Made by a program: the position numbers and the translations under genes | Source: Candidatus Eiseniibacteriota bacterium | GTDB taxonomy: Bacteria > Eisenbacteria > RBG-16-71-46 > CAIMUX01 > WJJG01 | NCBI GenBank assembly: GCA_023129715.1 | Contig: JAGMBO010000031.1 | Span: forward strand, 1-64,000 | DNA: 64,000 nt | Reading direction: 5' to 3' | The notes under the pieces: generated by a model | What the model was told of the DNA's origin: nothing | Databases searched by the model: none | Seen by the model: only the letters and a program-made list of their open reading frames with translations | Shown: positions 38,445 to 48,101 of the stretch, one piece after another | Layout of the letters: the number at the start of each line of letters is the position of its first letter | Numbering within the stretch: the first letter of the stretch is position 1

Positions 38445-38888
38445 ATGGCACCCTCGAGGCTCGGCCCCCCGGCGCGATCGCGAGGATCTATTCAAGCCCA
38501 GAGGCGCGTGAGGCGCGAACCGGCGGATTGGTCGGTCGCAGATCTCCAGGATGACGTGGCCGCGGCGGTGACACGCTATGTCGAGCACGACGCGGCCCTC
38601 AAGGGGGGCTACTTCCTGGTCTTCGATGCCGAGAAAGATGTCCCGCTCGCTCTGACGCTGGAGAAGGTCCATCGCGATCGGCTCTCGCGGGTCGGTTCGG
38701 ACGTCTACTTCGTCTGTGCGGACTTCGCCGAGACGAATGGCAAGGTCTACGACCTGGACATCTTCATGGAGGGGCCGGACGCGCAGAACCTGGAGGTGAC
38801 AGAGGTCACCGTGCACAAAGAGAGCGGGAAAGCGCGCTACACCTGGTACGAGCAGGACGGAATCTGGAAGCGCAAGGCGTCGAACTAG
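38445..38888 (+). CDS. Conserved hypothetical protein
   Basis: Coherent ORF, TRYVEHDAALKGGYFLVFDAEKDVPLALTLEKVHRDRLSRVGSDVYFVCADF. Confidence 0.6.
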   Translation: MAPSRLGPPARSRGSIQAQRRVRREPADWSVADLQDDVAAAVTRYVEHDAALKGGYFLVFDAEKDVPLALTLEKVHRDRLSRVGSDVYFVCADFAETNGKVYDLDIFMEGPDAQNLEVTEVTVHKESGKARYTWYEQDGIWKRKASN

Positions 38889-39009
38889 CCCATTGCGGCC
38901 CCCGGTGACGGGAGACGGCGGGCGTCCCACTCCGGGTGGGGCGCTCCGGGGACCGCAACCGTGATATTGAAGAAAGGGAGGGCTCACGATGGCAAGAGGC
39001 GCGTCAGGT

Positions 39010-39423
39010 ATGACCACACTTCTCAGACCGGTTCTCGGGGTGATTCTGGTCGTGGGGGCTTTTCGTTGTTCATCGCAGAGGCGCGTTCTCTAGGCATCCC
39101 GGCGCGCTTCATCATCGGCTTCTCCCTTCCCGAAGGAACACCCGAGGGAGCGGTTGCCGGTTACCACTGCTGGGCTGAGTTCCACGACGAAGCCGCGGGC
39201 TGGCTCCCCATCGATGCTTCCGAGGCCCACAAGCATCCGGAGAAGGCGGAGCAGCTCTTCGCGGGGCTCGGGCGAGCACCGCATTGCCTTTACGACCGGA
39301 AGAGACGTCGTCCTGCCGGGGTCTTCCGGCGCTCCCCTCAACTACAGCATCTATCCCTACGTCGAGATCGATGGCCGGGAGCACGCGCAGGTTGTGAAGC
39401 GGTTCAGTTCCAGCGATCGATGA
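39010..39423 (+). pseudogene. Transglutaminase-like protein, internally deleted and frameshifted
   Basis: Signal peptide MTTLLRPVLGVILVVGAF in one frame, FIAEARSLGIPARFIIGFSLPEG..GYHCWAEFHDEAAGWLPIDASEA in another, EHRIAFTTGRDVVL...YPYVEIDGREHAQ back in the first. Confidence 0.75.
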
Positions 39424-39479
39424 CCGGGGGAGAACGATCTCGCCGAGAGCAGGAACCCGGATCCAGAGGGCAGTAGAAC

Positions 39480-39514
39480 GACCCCCCGACGCAATGTCGG
39501 GGGGTCGCTTGGTT
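39480..39514. terminator. Rho-independent-like terminator
   Basis: gaccccccgac-gcaat-gtcggggggtc perfect 11-bp stem, then gcttggttt. Confidence 0.8.
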
Positions 39515-39572
39515 TCGTCAGCTCAGGATCCCCGGTCCCGGCACAACCCCGGGTCCGAGGGTGCCCCAGAAG

Positions 39573-40892
39573 CTAGAAGATGACGACCTGCTGTATGACG
39601 AAATTGGTCCGCTTGTCGTCATCAACCCAGCTGTACTTGTCGGTATCAACGTCGTAGTCGAAGTCCTGAACCTTCCGTGTGATCAGCTGGACTTCGATCT
39701 GCGTCCTGGTGTTCCCCGACCAGTTGATCGTGATCCCAGGCGTGATCTTGGTGAGCTCGTTGTTCTCGCCGATCTGGAACTTCTGGCCGGTGTCCATCTC
39801 GAAGGAGTCACTGCTCGTATTGGGATCGAACTGGCTGATCCCCAAGTGGACTCCGAACATCTCGGTCGCCATGAAGAGGGCCTTGACATAGAAATACTGG
39901 AACTTGTACCAGCTCCAGTCCTCCCAGTTCTCGCCCCCCACGAGCTCACCTGTCTTGACATCGAATTCTGGGCCCGCGAGCCAGTTGTCACCCATACCGA
40001 ACTCGGCCTGGGCCCAGATGCTCATCTCCTCGTTGATCTGGCTCTTGTATTCGGCATCGAACCCCAGCGCCATGGCCGAGTTGGTCTGGTAGAGGGTGTC
40101 GATATCGACATACGCACCGGCATCGGGGATGTAATCCCAGTCACCGTAGATGGGATCGAATTCGAACTCGTCGTCGTCCCAATAGCCCATTCCGCCGGGC
40201 AGACTCTTCAATGCGACGTTCGCCCCGATCTCGAGGCCGTCCGTCGGGGTCACGACGCCGCGCAGGCCGAAGTCGAGGACGGGGTCTTGCTGGCCGACAA
40301 AGGACTTACTACCCTGGCCATCATAGACGCCCGCCATCAAACTGAACATCTCCTGCTTACACATGAAGGTCAGGCCGTAGCTATAGGCGCCATAGCTGAG
40401 AGTGTGACCGGAGTACTCGAGGTCGAGCATATTGAAGAATGCGCGGTCGAAGAGGTGGCGGTCGACGGTCAGGAGCCGTGGCGTGGGATGCAACCACTCG
40501 CGGCCAAAGGGCTTCTTGTGGCGCCCAAAGCGTACCGCGAATTCGTCGTTGAGATAGGCATCCACATAGGCATAGACGAGCCCCTGGACGCCAGGCTGCT
40601 TGATGTCGGTCTCGAGCTTCCAGCCGATCTTCTTGATGATGTCGCCGACCTCATGCATGCCGCTAATGTTGAAGCGAGCGAAGGCAACCCCGAAGCCCAT
40701 GTTGTTGACATTGTCGATGGGATTACCGTCCTCATCGGAGAACGCGCTCTCACCCGTGTCGATCATCCGGAAATTGGGGGCGATATACCCCCCCACCTTG
40801 ATCCCAGAGCAGCCGGAGCAGTCGTCACCTGCCCACGCACTGCCGGACATCGCGAACAACGCAGCAAAAGCAACCAAGAGGACTTTCTTCAT
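39573..40892 (-). CDS. Outer-membrane porin (OprO/P-like beta barrel)
   Basis: Signal peptide, alternating aromatic beta-strand pattern, FAVRFGRHKKPFGREWLHPTPRLLTVDRHLFDRAF, C-terminal Phe. Confidence 0.8.
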   Translation of the reverse strand: MKKVLLVAFAALFAMSGSAWAGDDCSGCSGIKVGGYIAPNFRMIDTGESAFSDEDGNPIDNVNNMGFGVAFARFNISGMHEVGDIIKKIGWKLETDIKQPGVQGLVYAYVDAYLNDEFAVRFGRHKKPFGREWLHPTPRLLTVDRHLFDRAFFNMLDLEYSGHTLSYGAYSYGLTFMCKQEMFSLMAGVYDGQGSKSFVGQQDPVLDFGLRGVVTPTDGLEIGANVALKSLPGGMGYWDDDEFEFDPIYGDWDYIPDAGAYVDIDTLYQTNSAMALGFDAEYKSQINEEMSIWAQAEFGMGDNWLAGPEFDVKTGELVGGENWEDWSWYKFQYFYVKALFMATEMFGVHLGISQFDPNTSSDSFEMDTGQKFQIGENNELTKITPGITINWSGNTRTQIEVQLITRKVQDFDYDVDTDKYSWVDDDKRTNFVIQQVVIF

Positions 40893-41789
40893 TGTTACAT
40901 CTCCTCAGGTTGGGGTCTTGCGATCCCCCGGCGACCCTCTCCCCGAGCCCACAGGGCGAGGAAGGGGAATCGCCATGCCTCACCGAAGGACCCCCACAAG
41001 GGTGCCTTCCATGACACCATCTAAGACCAAAGCCGAGTGGGTCCCGCTGCCCCCGCGCCTGCCTCCCCGGTTCCCGGGCGGGAACGCCACGCCCACCGCG
41101 GGCCGGCCGGATTCCACCCAGACACCGTAGACGCAGGGCAAGAGCAAGCGAGAAGACGCTCGACCTACCCACCCTGCCAATTGCCGACGCATTCTTGGCG
41201 CTTGCCCCTGAACAGTCAAGCAGAAACCCGACTCTCCTGGACGGGAGGCAAGGGAAGAACGTCCGGGACGCCCAAGAATAAACAAATCTGCAACTACTCC
41301 TAACACATTACAAATGAGTTGATTACGGCTCGGAACTCCGGCATGCGGCGGGTCTCCAGGGTCCTCTCCGAAACCGCCTCCTCGCCTCTCCCGCCCCCCC
41401 CTGGGCAAGCGTGCCCGGCGAGCGCAATCGGGCCGCGTTCCTGGCGAAGGGTAATCAAGACCCGGCGAGATGCGGCCATGGGTGGTTGCCAGCGTTTCCC
41501 TGCGGCCACGGGGGGTCCCAGCGCTCTCCCGCAGGCATCGGTGGTTGCCGCCGGACGCAGGCGCACGCCGCGCGAGCCACCCGTCTTCGGGATCAAGCTG
41601 ATCATGGGGCTTGCGGCCGTCGGCTCTGAGGCCTTCATTCTATTCCGAGAGCCCGATAGAATAGGCGGCCATGCTTGCCGATGTTTGAGCCGTAGTCTGA
41701 ACCGAGGCAGGGGAGCAGTGAAGGGGCTGTGGGGCCGCGCCCTCTGGATGCGTCTCTCCGGCCAGTGAGTTGCCAAGGAGGTCAACGCC

Positions 41790-43271
41790 GTGGGAATCCG
41801 CTTCAAGAACACGATGTCCGGCCGCGTGGAGGAGTTCGTGCCGCTCGATGAGGGCAAGGTCCGGATGTACCACTGCGGCCCGACGGTCTACACCTATGCC
41901 CACATCGGGAACTTCCGCTCGTTCCTGCTGGGAGACCTTCTCAGACGTCTCCTCGAGTTCCATGGGTACGAGGTCGAGCAGGTCATGAACATCACGGATG
42001 TGGGCCACATGACCGTCGACACCCATGACGCGGGCGAGGACAAGATGGAGAAGGCCGCCCGCGAATCGGGCAAGAGCCCCATGGAGATGGCCCGCTTCTA
42101 CGAAGAGGCCTTCTTCGGGGATCTCGACGCCCTCAACATCAAGCGCGCGATGGCCTACCCGCGGGCCAGCGAGCACATCGAGGAGATGATCGAACTGACC
42201 GGGGCACTCATCGAGAAGGGCATCGGGTACCAGTCAGGAGATGCGATTCTCTATGACATCTCGAAGTTCCCCGGCTACGGTCAGCTTTCCCACAAGCGCC
42301 TCGAAGACCTCCAGGCGGGCGCCGGCGGCCGCCTCACCGACGAGATGATGGCCGCCAAGCGCAACCCCGGGGATTTCCGCCTCTGGAAGACCGACCCCAA
42401 CCATGTGCTCCAGTGGGACTCGCCCTGGGGTCGCGGCTATCCCGGTTGGCACCTGGAGTGCTCGGTCATGGCTCGGAAGTACCTCGGCGACACGCTCGAC
42501 ATTCATACCGGCGGAGAGGACAACATCTTCCCCCATCACGAGAGCGAGCGGGCCCAGATCGAGCCGATCACCGGCAAGCCCTTCGTGCGCTACTGGATCC
42601 ATAACCGGCATCTGATGTGCGAGGGCACCAAGATGTCGAAGTCCTTGGGCAATTTCTACACCGTGCGTGGCCTGGTCTCGGAGGGCTTCGATCCGATCGC
42701 CATTCGCTATCTGCTGATCTCGGGGCACTACCAGGCCTCGCTCAACTTCACCAAGGAGACGCTGAAGGGTGCCTGGGAGAGTGTCGTGCGCATCCGGCAA
42801 TTCGTCAGCCGCATGGAGGAGGCTGCCGCGCGCCCGGCGGCTGCGGCGGGCGGTGGGTCCGACGGTGGCGGCGCGTCGAGTGCCGGTGCGACCGCCAGCG
42901 AGCAGGCCGTCGACGCAGCGATCGAGACCTTCATGAAGCAGTTTACCGAGTCGATCGACGACGATCTGAATGTCTCGAAGGCATTGGGCCACCTCTTCGA
43001 CTTCATGCGCGAGGTCAATCGCGCCGAACCGACGGGCGCCGCCGCGGGCCGTGCCGCCGAGGCGATGCGCCGCGTCGATAGGGTCCTTGGGATTCTGAAG
43101 GCGGAGGAAGCCCACGAGGACGATGCCGAGATCGATACCCTCGTCCGCGAACGGGAGGACGCTCGCGCGGGGCGCGATTTCGCCCGGGCGGATCAGATCC
43201 GCGACGAGCTCGCCGCCCGTGGGATCGTGATCGAGGATTCGAAGGAAGGCACGCGCTGGTATCGGAAGTAG
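41790..43271 (+). CDS. cysS: Cysteine--tRNA ligase
   Basis: MYHCGPTVYTYAHIGNFRSF, HIGN and KMSKSLGNF signatures; GTG start. Confidence 0.97.
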   Translation: MGIRFKNTMSGRVEEFVPLDEGKVRMYHCGPTVYTYAHIGNFRSFLLGDLLRRLLEFHGYEVEQVMNITDVGHMTVDTHDAGEDKMEKAARESGKSPMEMARFYEEAFFGDLDALNIKRAMAYPRASEHIEEMIELTGALIEKGIGYQSGDAILYDISKFPGYGQLSHKRLEDLQAGAGGRLTDEMMAAKRNPGDFRLWKTDPNHVLQWDSPWGRGYPGWHLECSVMARKYLGDTLDIHTGGEDNIFPHHESERAQIEPITGKPFVRYWIHNRHLMCEGTKMSKSLGNFYTVRGLVSEGFDPIAIRYLLISGHYQASLNFTKETLKGAWESVVRIRQFVSRMEEAAARPAAAAGGGSDGGGASSAGATASEQAVDAAIETFMKQFTESIDDDLNVSKALGHLFDFMREVNRAEPTGAAAGRAAEAMRRVDRVLGILKAEEAHEDDAEIDTLVREREDARAGRDFARADQIRDELAARGIVIEDSKEGTRWYRK

Positions 43272-43473
43272 CGACTCGGGCGAGGGGGCCGGCGGGTGTC
43301 GGAGGGACGTAAGCGCGGCGCGAAGAATAGGCCTTGGGGAGGCACCCATGATTCTCGCGCCGCGCGCCCGAGGCGCGCGCTCCTGAGAGGCGTCTACCCC
43401 TGGCGCGCGCCGTTCCAGCAGACACCCGCCGGCCCCATCGCCCGACTCCTGTTCGGGTATCGCGCAGAGCGGC

Positions 43474-43965
43474 TCAGGAAGACCCCGGCGCCAGCCCCAT
43501 GCGCACCAGCACCGGATCGCCCTCGACCTCCAGCCAGGCTTCGATCTCTTCTCCCCCGGGAGGCGCCGGCATCGGGCGGCGGCAACGCCCCGGCGTGCCG
43601 AGATGGTAGGGCCGCTCGCCTTCCGCCACCGCGCCGAGCAGTGCGCCGCAGATCCGACTGAGCGTCTCCATCAGGGCGTCGCAGTGAGAGTCGGCCCGGG
43701 TGTTGTCCTCGGGAGTGGCATCAAGCGCCGGCCCGAAGATGTTATCGGTGAGGGCGGCCGCGATGCGTTCGGGCACCCAGATTTCCAGCGCGCCGCGCAG
43801 CGCTCCGCCGAACCGCAACCGGGCCCCAAGCGGCGCCCAATCAGGGGGCTGCACGAAGCCGCCGCCGAGTGGGCGCGCGGTGACGAACGCCAGCTCGCTG
43901 AGTGCCTTGGCGCTCATGTGGGCGAAGTACTCCCGCAGCTCCGAGCTCAGAGGGAACGTCTTCAT
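43474..43965 (-). CDS. CheX-like chemotaxis phosphatase homolog
   Basis: CheX/CheC-type helix CDALMETLSRICGALLGAV; adjacent to HDOD and CheD-like genes. Confidence 0.6.
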   Translation of the reverse strand: MKTFPLSSELREYFAHMSAKALSELAFVTARPLGGGFVQPPDWAPLGARLRFGGALRGALEIWVPERIAAALTDNIFGPALDATPEDNTRADSHCDALMETLSRICGALLGAVAEGERPYHLGTPGRCRRPMPAPPGGEEIEAWLEVEGDPVLVRMGLAPGSS

Positions 43966-43976
43966 CGGCTGGCTCC

Positions 43977-44825
43977 TCAGGCCGCGTGGGGGCGGATCCG
44001 ATCGACCTCGTGGAAGCGGGCGAGCACCTCGGCGCAGACCATCTCGAAATCCTGGCGGGAGATCCCCAGGCGGTGGTAGGCGGCCGCATCGGCGGCCAGG
44101 TTGAGTCCCTCATCCCCGAGGCCGCGGCCGAGGGTCTTGGCAACCAGGTTGCCGACCCGTACGGCATCGGCGATCGGCCCATGATCGGTGTCGAGTTCGT
44201 GGTGCCGGCGGATCGCGGCGGCCACCTGTTCGTCGAGATTCCAGATCTCAGCGATCCGGGCGCCGACCAGCGCATGGGTGAACCCCACCACCTCCAACTC
44301 AGCCTGGCTGTAGACCATGCCGCGCTCATCCACGGCACGGGCGATCGCCATGGTGGCCTTCGGCTCGAGATGGGGGGCGAGGACGAGCTTGCCGATATCG
44401 TGGAGCAACGCTGCCAAGATCGAGGCGGGCGGGACGGCATCTCCGCTGATCTGCCCGAGTATCTCGGCCGCCAGCGCGGCTGCCGTCGAATGCTCCCAGA
44501 GTTCGCCTTCCTGCAAGCCATACGCCGGGATGGGCTCCATCATCGGGGTGCCGAGATGCTCGATCACGGCGATTTCGAGCACCTTGGGGATCCCTAGGCA
44601 CACGATCGCGTCGCGGACGTGGGTCAAAGGCGTGAGCGCCGGGCTGCGGTTCGCATTGGCATAGGCGAGCAACTGGGAGGGGAGCTCGGGATCGTAGCGT
44701 ACGACGGTGACGACCTCGCTGATGTCGGCATCGCGATCTTGAGCGATCCGGGCAAGCCGGCTTGCCGCGGGGGGCAGTGGCGCGAGCAATAGGGCATCGT
44801 TGATCACGGCATCGAGCGCAATCAC
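43977..44825 (-). CDS. HDOD domain protein
   Basis: LPPAASRLARIAQDRDADISEVVTVVRYDPELPSQLLAYANA..., LLHDIGKLVLAPHL. Confidence 0.92.
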   Translation of the reverse strand: MIALDAVINDALLLAPLPPAASRLARIAQDRDADISEVVTVVRYDPELPSQLLAYANANRSPALTPLTHVRDAIVCLGIPKVLEIAVIEHLGTPMMEPIPAYGLQEGELWEHSTAAALAAEILGQISGDAVPPASILAALLHDIGKLVLAPHLEPKATMAIARAVDERGMVYSQAELEVVGFTHALVGARIAEIWNLDEQVAAAIRRHHELDTDHGPIADAVRVGNLVAKTLGRGLGDEGLNLAADAAAYHRLGISRQDFEMVCAEVLARFHEVDRIRPHAA

Positions 44826-45298
44826 AGCTCGAACTCCTCACCCCGGCACGCGACCCAGGTGCGTCCGCTGCCCACATCCAGTCTCACTCGGCGGGCGCGC
44901 GTGCCGCCGACATGTTCCTTTTCGATCGGAAGGTCCTCCCCGTTCGTGATCCGCCGCGCCACCGCTTGGTTGCGTCGGCCGAGTGCGAAGAACTCGCTGG
45001 GGTCGATCGGCTGCGCGCCGCCGACCATCGCGATCTTCGACGTGCGCCTCGATGCGCCCAGGGCCAGTGCCGCCCGCAAGAACAGGGGGAACCCGGTATC
45101 GGCGAAAAGACAGGGATTGTCGCTAGCTCTCTCGGGACTGATCTCGGAGAGGGGCAGCAGGAAATGCAGGATGCCCCCGATGCCCGCCGCGCGATCGTGG
45201 AGAATGAGAGCGAGACTGGCGCCCATCGGGGGGGTCACCAAAAGGTCCTCCGGATGATTGGAGGTCTTCATCTCACCCACACCGACGACATGGACCAT
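44822..45298 (-). CDS. CheD-like chemoreceptor deamidase homolog, catalytic Cys replaced
   Basis: LLVTPPMGASLALILHDRAAGIGGILHFLLP aligns with CheD T..(L)G.GSC...H; 4-bp overlap with HDOD. Confidence 0.8.
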   Translation of the reverse strand: MVHVVGVGEMKTSNHPEDLLVTPPMGASLALILHDRAAGIGGILHFLLPLSEISPERASDNPCLFADTGFPLFLRAALALGASRRTSKIAMVGGAQPIDPSEFFALGRRNQAVARRITNGEDLPIEKEHVGGTRARRVRLDVGSGRTWVACRGEEFEL

Positions 45299-45477
45299 CG
45301 CGCGCCTCGGGTTCGACAGCCGGGAACTCACCTACTACTCTGAGTTTGCGGCGGCGGAGCGGGGGCTCTTGAGGAAAAGGTGGGTTGAGGGCCGTTGCAG
45401 GGGCCAGGCGCGTTGTGCAGTGGGCAGCCCTCGTCGAGGCGGGGCACCCGATGCGCCTGCCGCGGCGGTGGAGGGAG

Positions 45478-46872
45478 TCAGGATCGGGGGGTCATGTCCT
45501 GGCCGATGTCGACCACGACCCGGGCGCCCGGAACGGCGCGCGCAATGGCGCTGACCAGGAGCGTGTGGATAGCGCGCTCGTCGCGCTCAGCGAGCCCGGG
45601 GCGGACGCGCACGTCGACCGAGACCCCGAGCAGGCTGCCGGGACAGTCGAAGAGACGCACATCCTGGAAAGCGGAGATCCGCGGATCGGCGCCGGTCGCG
45701 GCTTCCAGGGCGGCCATGACCGCAGCGCGCTGCGGGTGGTCTTTGCGCACCGGATCGGCATGCACGATGACCCCGCTCCGCCCGCCGTCCGATAGGTGGC
45801 GCTCGACGCTGTCGGCGATGTCATGGAGATCGCAGGCCGAGATCTCTCCGGGCACCTCGACGTGCAACGAGATCCACTGCCGGATTCCATAGCGATGGAC
45901 AATGATGTCATGTACGTCGAGGACTCCATCGACGGTCATCGCGCGCTCATGGATGGCGGCGATCTCTTCGGCCGAGGGCGCCTCGCCGAGCAGCGCGCTG
46001 AGAGACTTGCGCAGCAGCGCATATCCCAGGAAGCCGACCATGGCGCCCACGCCGATGCCTAGCGCGGGATCCAACCAGTAGAGGCCGAAACGGCTCCCGA
46101 GAAGCCCCAGAATGACAAGGCCGGTGGTGATCGAATCGGTGCGGTGGTGCCAGGCATCCGCCGCCAGAGCATCCGAGGCGATCGCCTTGCTCTGGCGGGC
46201 GGTGTAGATCGCGAGCCACTCCTTGACGCCGATCGTGAGCACAAGGATGCCGAGCATCCAGTACGAGGGATGGATCGGTTCGGGCGCGGCGAGCTTTCCG
46301 ATTGAAGTCTTGATGAACTCGAAGGCGGCGGCGAGGAGTAGGGCGGCCAGGAAGGATGTCGCGATGTGTTCGGCGCGGCCATGACCGAAGGGGTGCTCGG
46401 GATCGGGGGGACGCGCCGCGGCGCGGAATCCGAGCAGGACGATCGCCGAGGAACCGGCGTCGCTGAGCGAATGGAACGCATCGGCGATCAGGGCGACCGA
46501 CCCAAGCGCCGCCCCCAACACGATCTTGATCAGCCCGAGAAGGACATTGATGAGGATCGAGATGACCGAGGTGCGCGTGCCGACCGCGGACCGAGCGGCT
46601 TCTACCTCCCGCCGGGGATCCCGATCGCCCCATGGCGTGGTCGGATTGGATCTCATGGTCGGCTTGGATCTCGTGGCCAGCTTGGATTTCATGGTCGGCT
46701 TGGATTCCGTGGCGGGCTTGGATCCCGTGAGCGAGTGGGGTTCTGGACCCATTCCCTCCTCTCCTTGGCTCCCTCCCAGCCATGGGCCCGCGGCGCGGAG
46801 GCCATAGCCGCCACGAGTGATTGGGCGGGGAGGGTGGCGCCTGCAACCGTCTATTTTGTAATGGGTTGACAC
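45478..46872 (-). CDS. Cation diffusion facilitator family transporter
   Basis: IALIADAFHSLSDAGSSAIVLLGF...HPFGHGRAEHIATSF; ADAWHHRTDSITT; cytoplasmic ferredoxin-like domain. Confidence 0.92.
   Translation of the reverse strand: MSTHYKIDGCRRHPPRPITRGGYGLRAAGPWLGGSQGEEGMGPEPHSLTGSKPATESKPTMKSKLATRSKPTMRSNPTTPWGDRDPRREVEAARSAVGTRTSVISILINVLLGLIKIVLGAALGSVALIADAFHSLSDAGSSAIVLLGFRAAARPPDPEHPFGHGRAEHIATSFLAALLLAAAFEFIKTSIGKLAAPEPIHPSYWMLGILVLTIGVKEWLAIYTARQSKAIASDALAADAWHHRTDSITTGLVILGLLGSRFGLYWLDPALGIGVGAMVGFLGYALLRKSLSALLGEAPSAEEIAAIHERAMTVDGVLDVHDIIVHRYGIRQWISLHVEVPGEISACDLHDIADSVERHLSDGGRSGVIVHADPVRKDHPQRAAVMAALEAATGADPRISAFQDVRLFDCPGSLLGVSVDVRVRPGLAERDERAIHTLLVSAIARAVPGARVVVDIGQDMTPRS
46637..46726. 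repeat. In-frame 18-bp tandem repeat, 5 copies
   Basis: atggtcggcttggatctc/gtggccagcttggatttc alternating units; encodes SKPTMK-like repeats on the minus strand. Confidence 0.92.
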
Positions 46873-46967
46873 AGCGCGGCCGGCACCCCACCCTGCATGG
46901 TGCCCGGCGCGCGCGGATCATTCCCCTCCGGGACGACGGCTGCAAGGCAAAAGCGCGAGGAGCAAGT

Positions 46968-47507
46968 ATGGCCCACGGTGATTCGTCCAAGGCTGGCCTC
47001 CCGCCCCCGGAACGACCCGGCCGGCAGACAGGCGCGCAAGCTGCCGGGGGTGAGCCACGCTTGGCTGAACTCGTTGCCGATGCCAAGCGGAACTGTATGG
47101 TGGGCAGGCTCTTGCTGCGAGTGCGCTACGCCGAGACTGACCGCATGGGCATCGCCTACAACGGCCACTACCTCACCTGGTTCGAGGTCGGTCGCACCGA
47201 GCTGATGCGCAGCGCGGGGTTCCCGTATCGCTCGGTCGAGGAACGCGGCATCAACCTGCCCCTGGTGGAGGCGACCCTGCGCCTGCGTGCTCCGGTCGGC
47301 TACGATGACGTGATCACCATCGAGACTTGGATCGCACAACTACGCTCCCGCGTAATCGTGTTTTCTTACGTCATTTACCACGATGGCCGCTCCGTTGCCG
47401 AAGGCACGACCACCCACGCCTGTGTCGATGCCAAGACCAATCGCGCCGTGGCCATGCCAGTCTGGCTCGGCGAGCAGGTCGACCGCCTCCGGCGGGTTTC
47501 CTCCTAG
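46968..47507 (+). CDS. Acyl-CoA thioesterase (YbgC/4HBT)
   Basis: VRYAETDRMGIAYNGHYLTWFEVGRTELMRS hot-dog fold signature. Confidence 0.92.
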   Translation: MAHGDSSKAGLPPPERPGRQTGAQAAGGEPRLAELVADAKRNCMVGRLLLRVRYAETDRMGIAYNGHYLTWFEVGRTELMRSAGFPYRSVEERGINLPLVEATLRLRAPVGYDDVITIETWIAQLRSRVIVFSYVIYHDGRSVAEGTTTHACVDAKTNRAVAMPVWLGEQVDRLRRVSS

Positions 47508-48101
47508 TCACCATCCTCCAGAGGTCTTCCGGCGCTTGAGGCCCTGTCCTGCCTCTTCGCGTGCGAGGCGTTCGCCGGCCGACCCACGGGGCCCCAGATC
47601 CTCGAAGTCTCCAAATTGCGGCACGAAATCGGTCGTCTGCTGATCAGGGGGGATGGGGGCAAAAAAAAGTCGGCCCCGGGATGTGGAGAACCTGTGGGCT
47701 TTTCCGGAATCGGGTCGGATCAGCCGTGCCGTGATACTTGACAGGAATTCCAGGATCTGAGAAAGATGTGCCCGTTGTCGGAGCGGGCGAAGGGCATCAA
47801 CCACGTATCTTCTTCTTCCGTTCGTCCGTCAGGGGGGGACGCCAGATTCGTCACCGGGTCCGTAACTCTCGGAAAATCAACACCAATTGCGCCTCGATCG
47901 AGAGGAACTGCCTGGGCGAGGAATGGAGACTGAACCTTGGCGCCAATGGAGCGGGCGCCGCACAGGGTGAAAACTCCAAGACTCGCCGGGGATCTCGGAC
48001 CGCCTGGTGAGAAATTGTGGAGAATTCCCGAGGTTTTCCACAAGGAATCCGGAGTCTGTGGATTATAATGCCCTATGGGGTGAAATCGAGGCAGGGAGCT
48101 C

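Noticed and set aside
39561-41024. 487-aa plus-strand ORF
   Set aside because: Antisense to the porin, which has a signal peptide and beta-barrel pattern.
47508-48101. Chromosomal origin of replication
   Set aside because: DnaA-box-like motifs are few and imperfect, and no origin-associated genes flank the region; kept only as a lower-interest regulatory finding.
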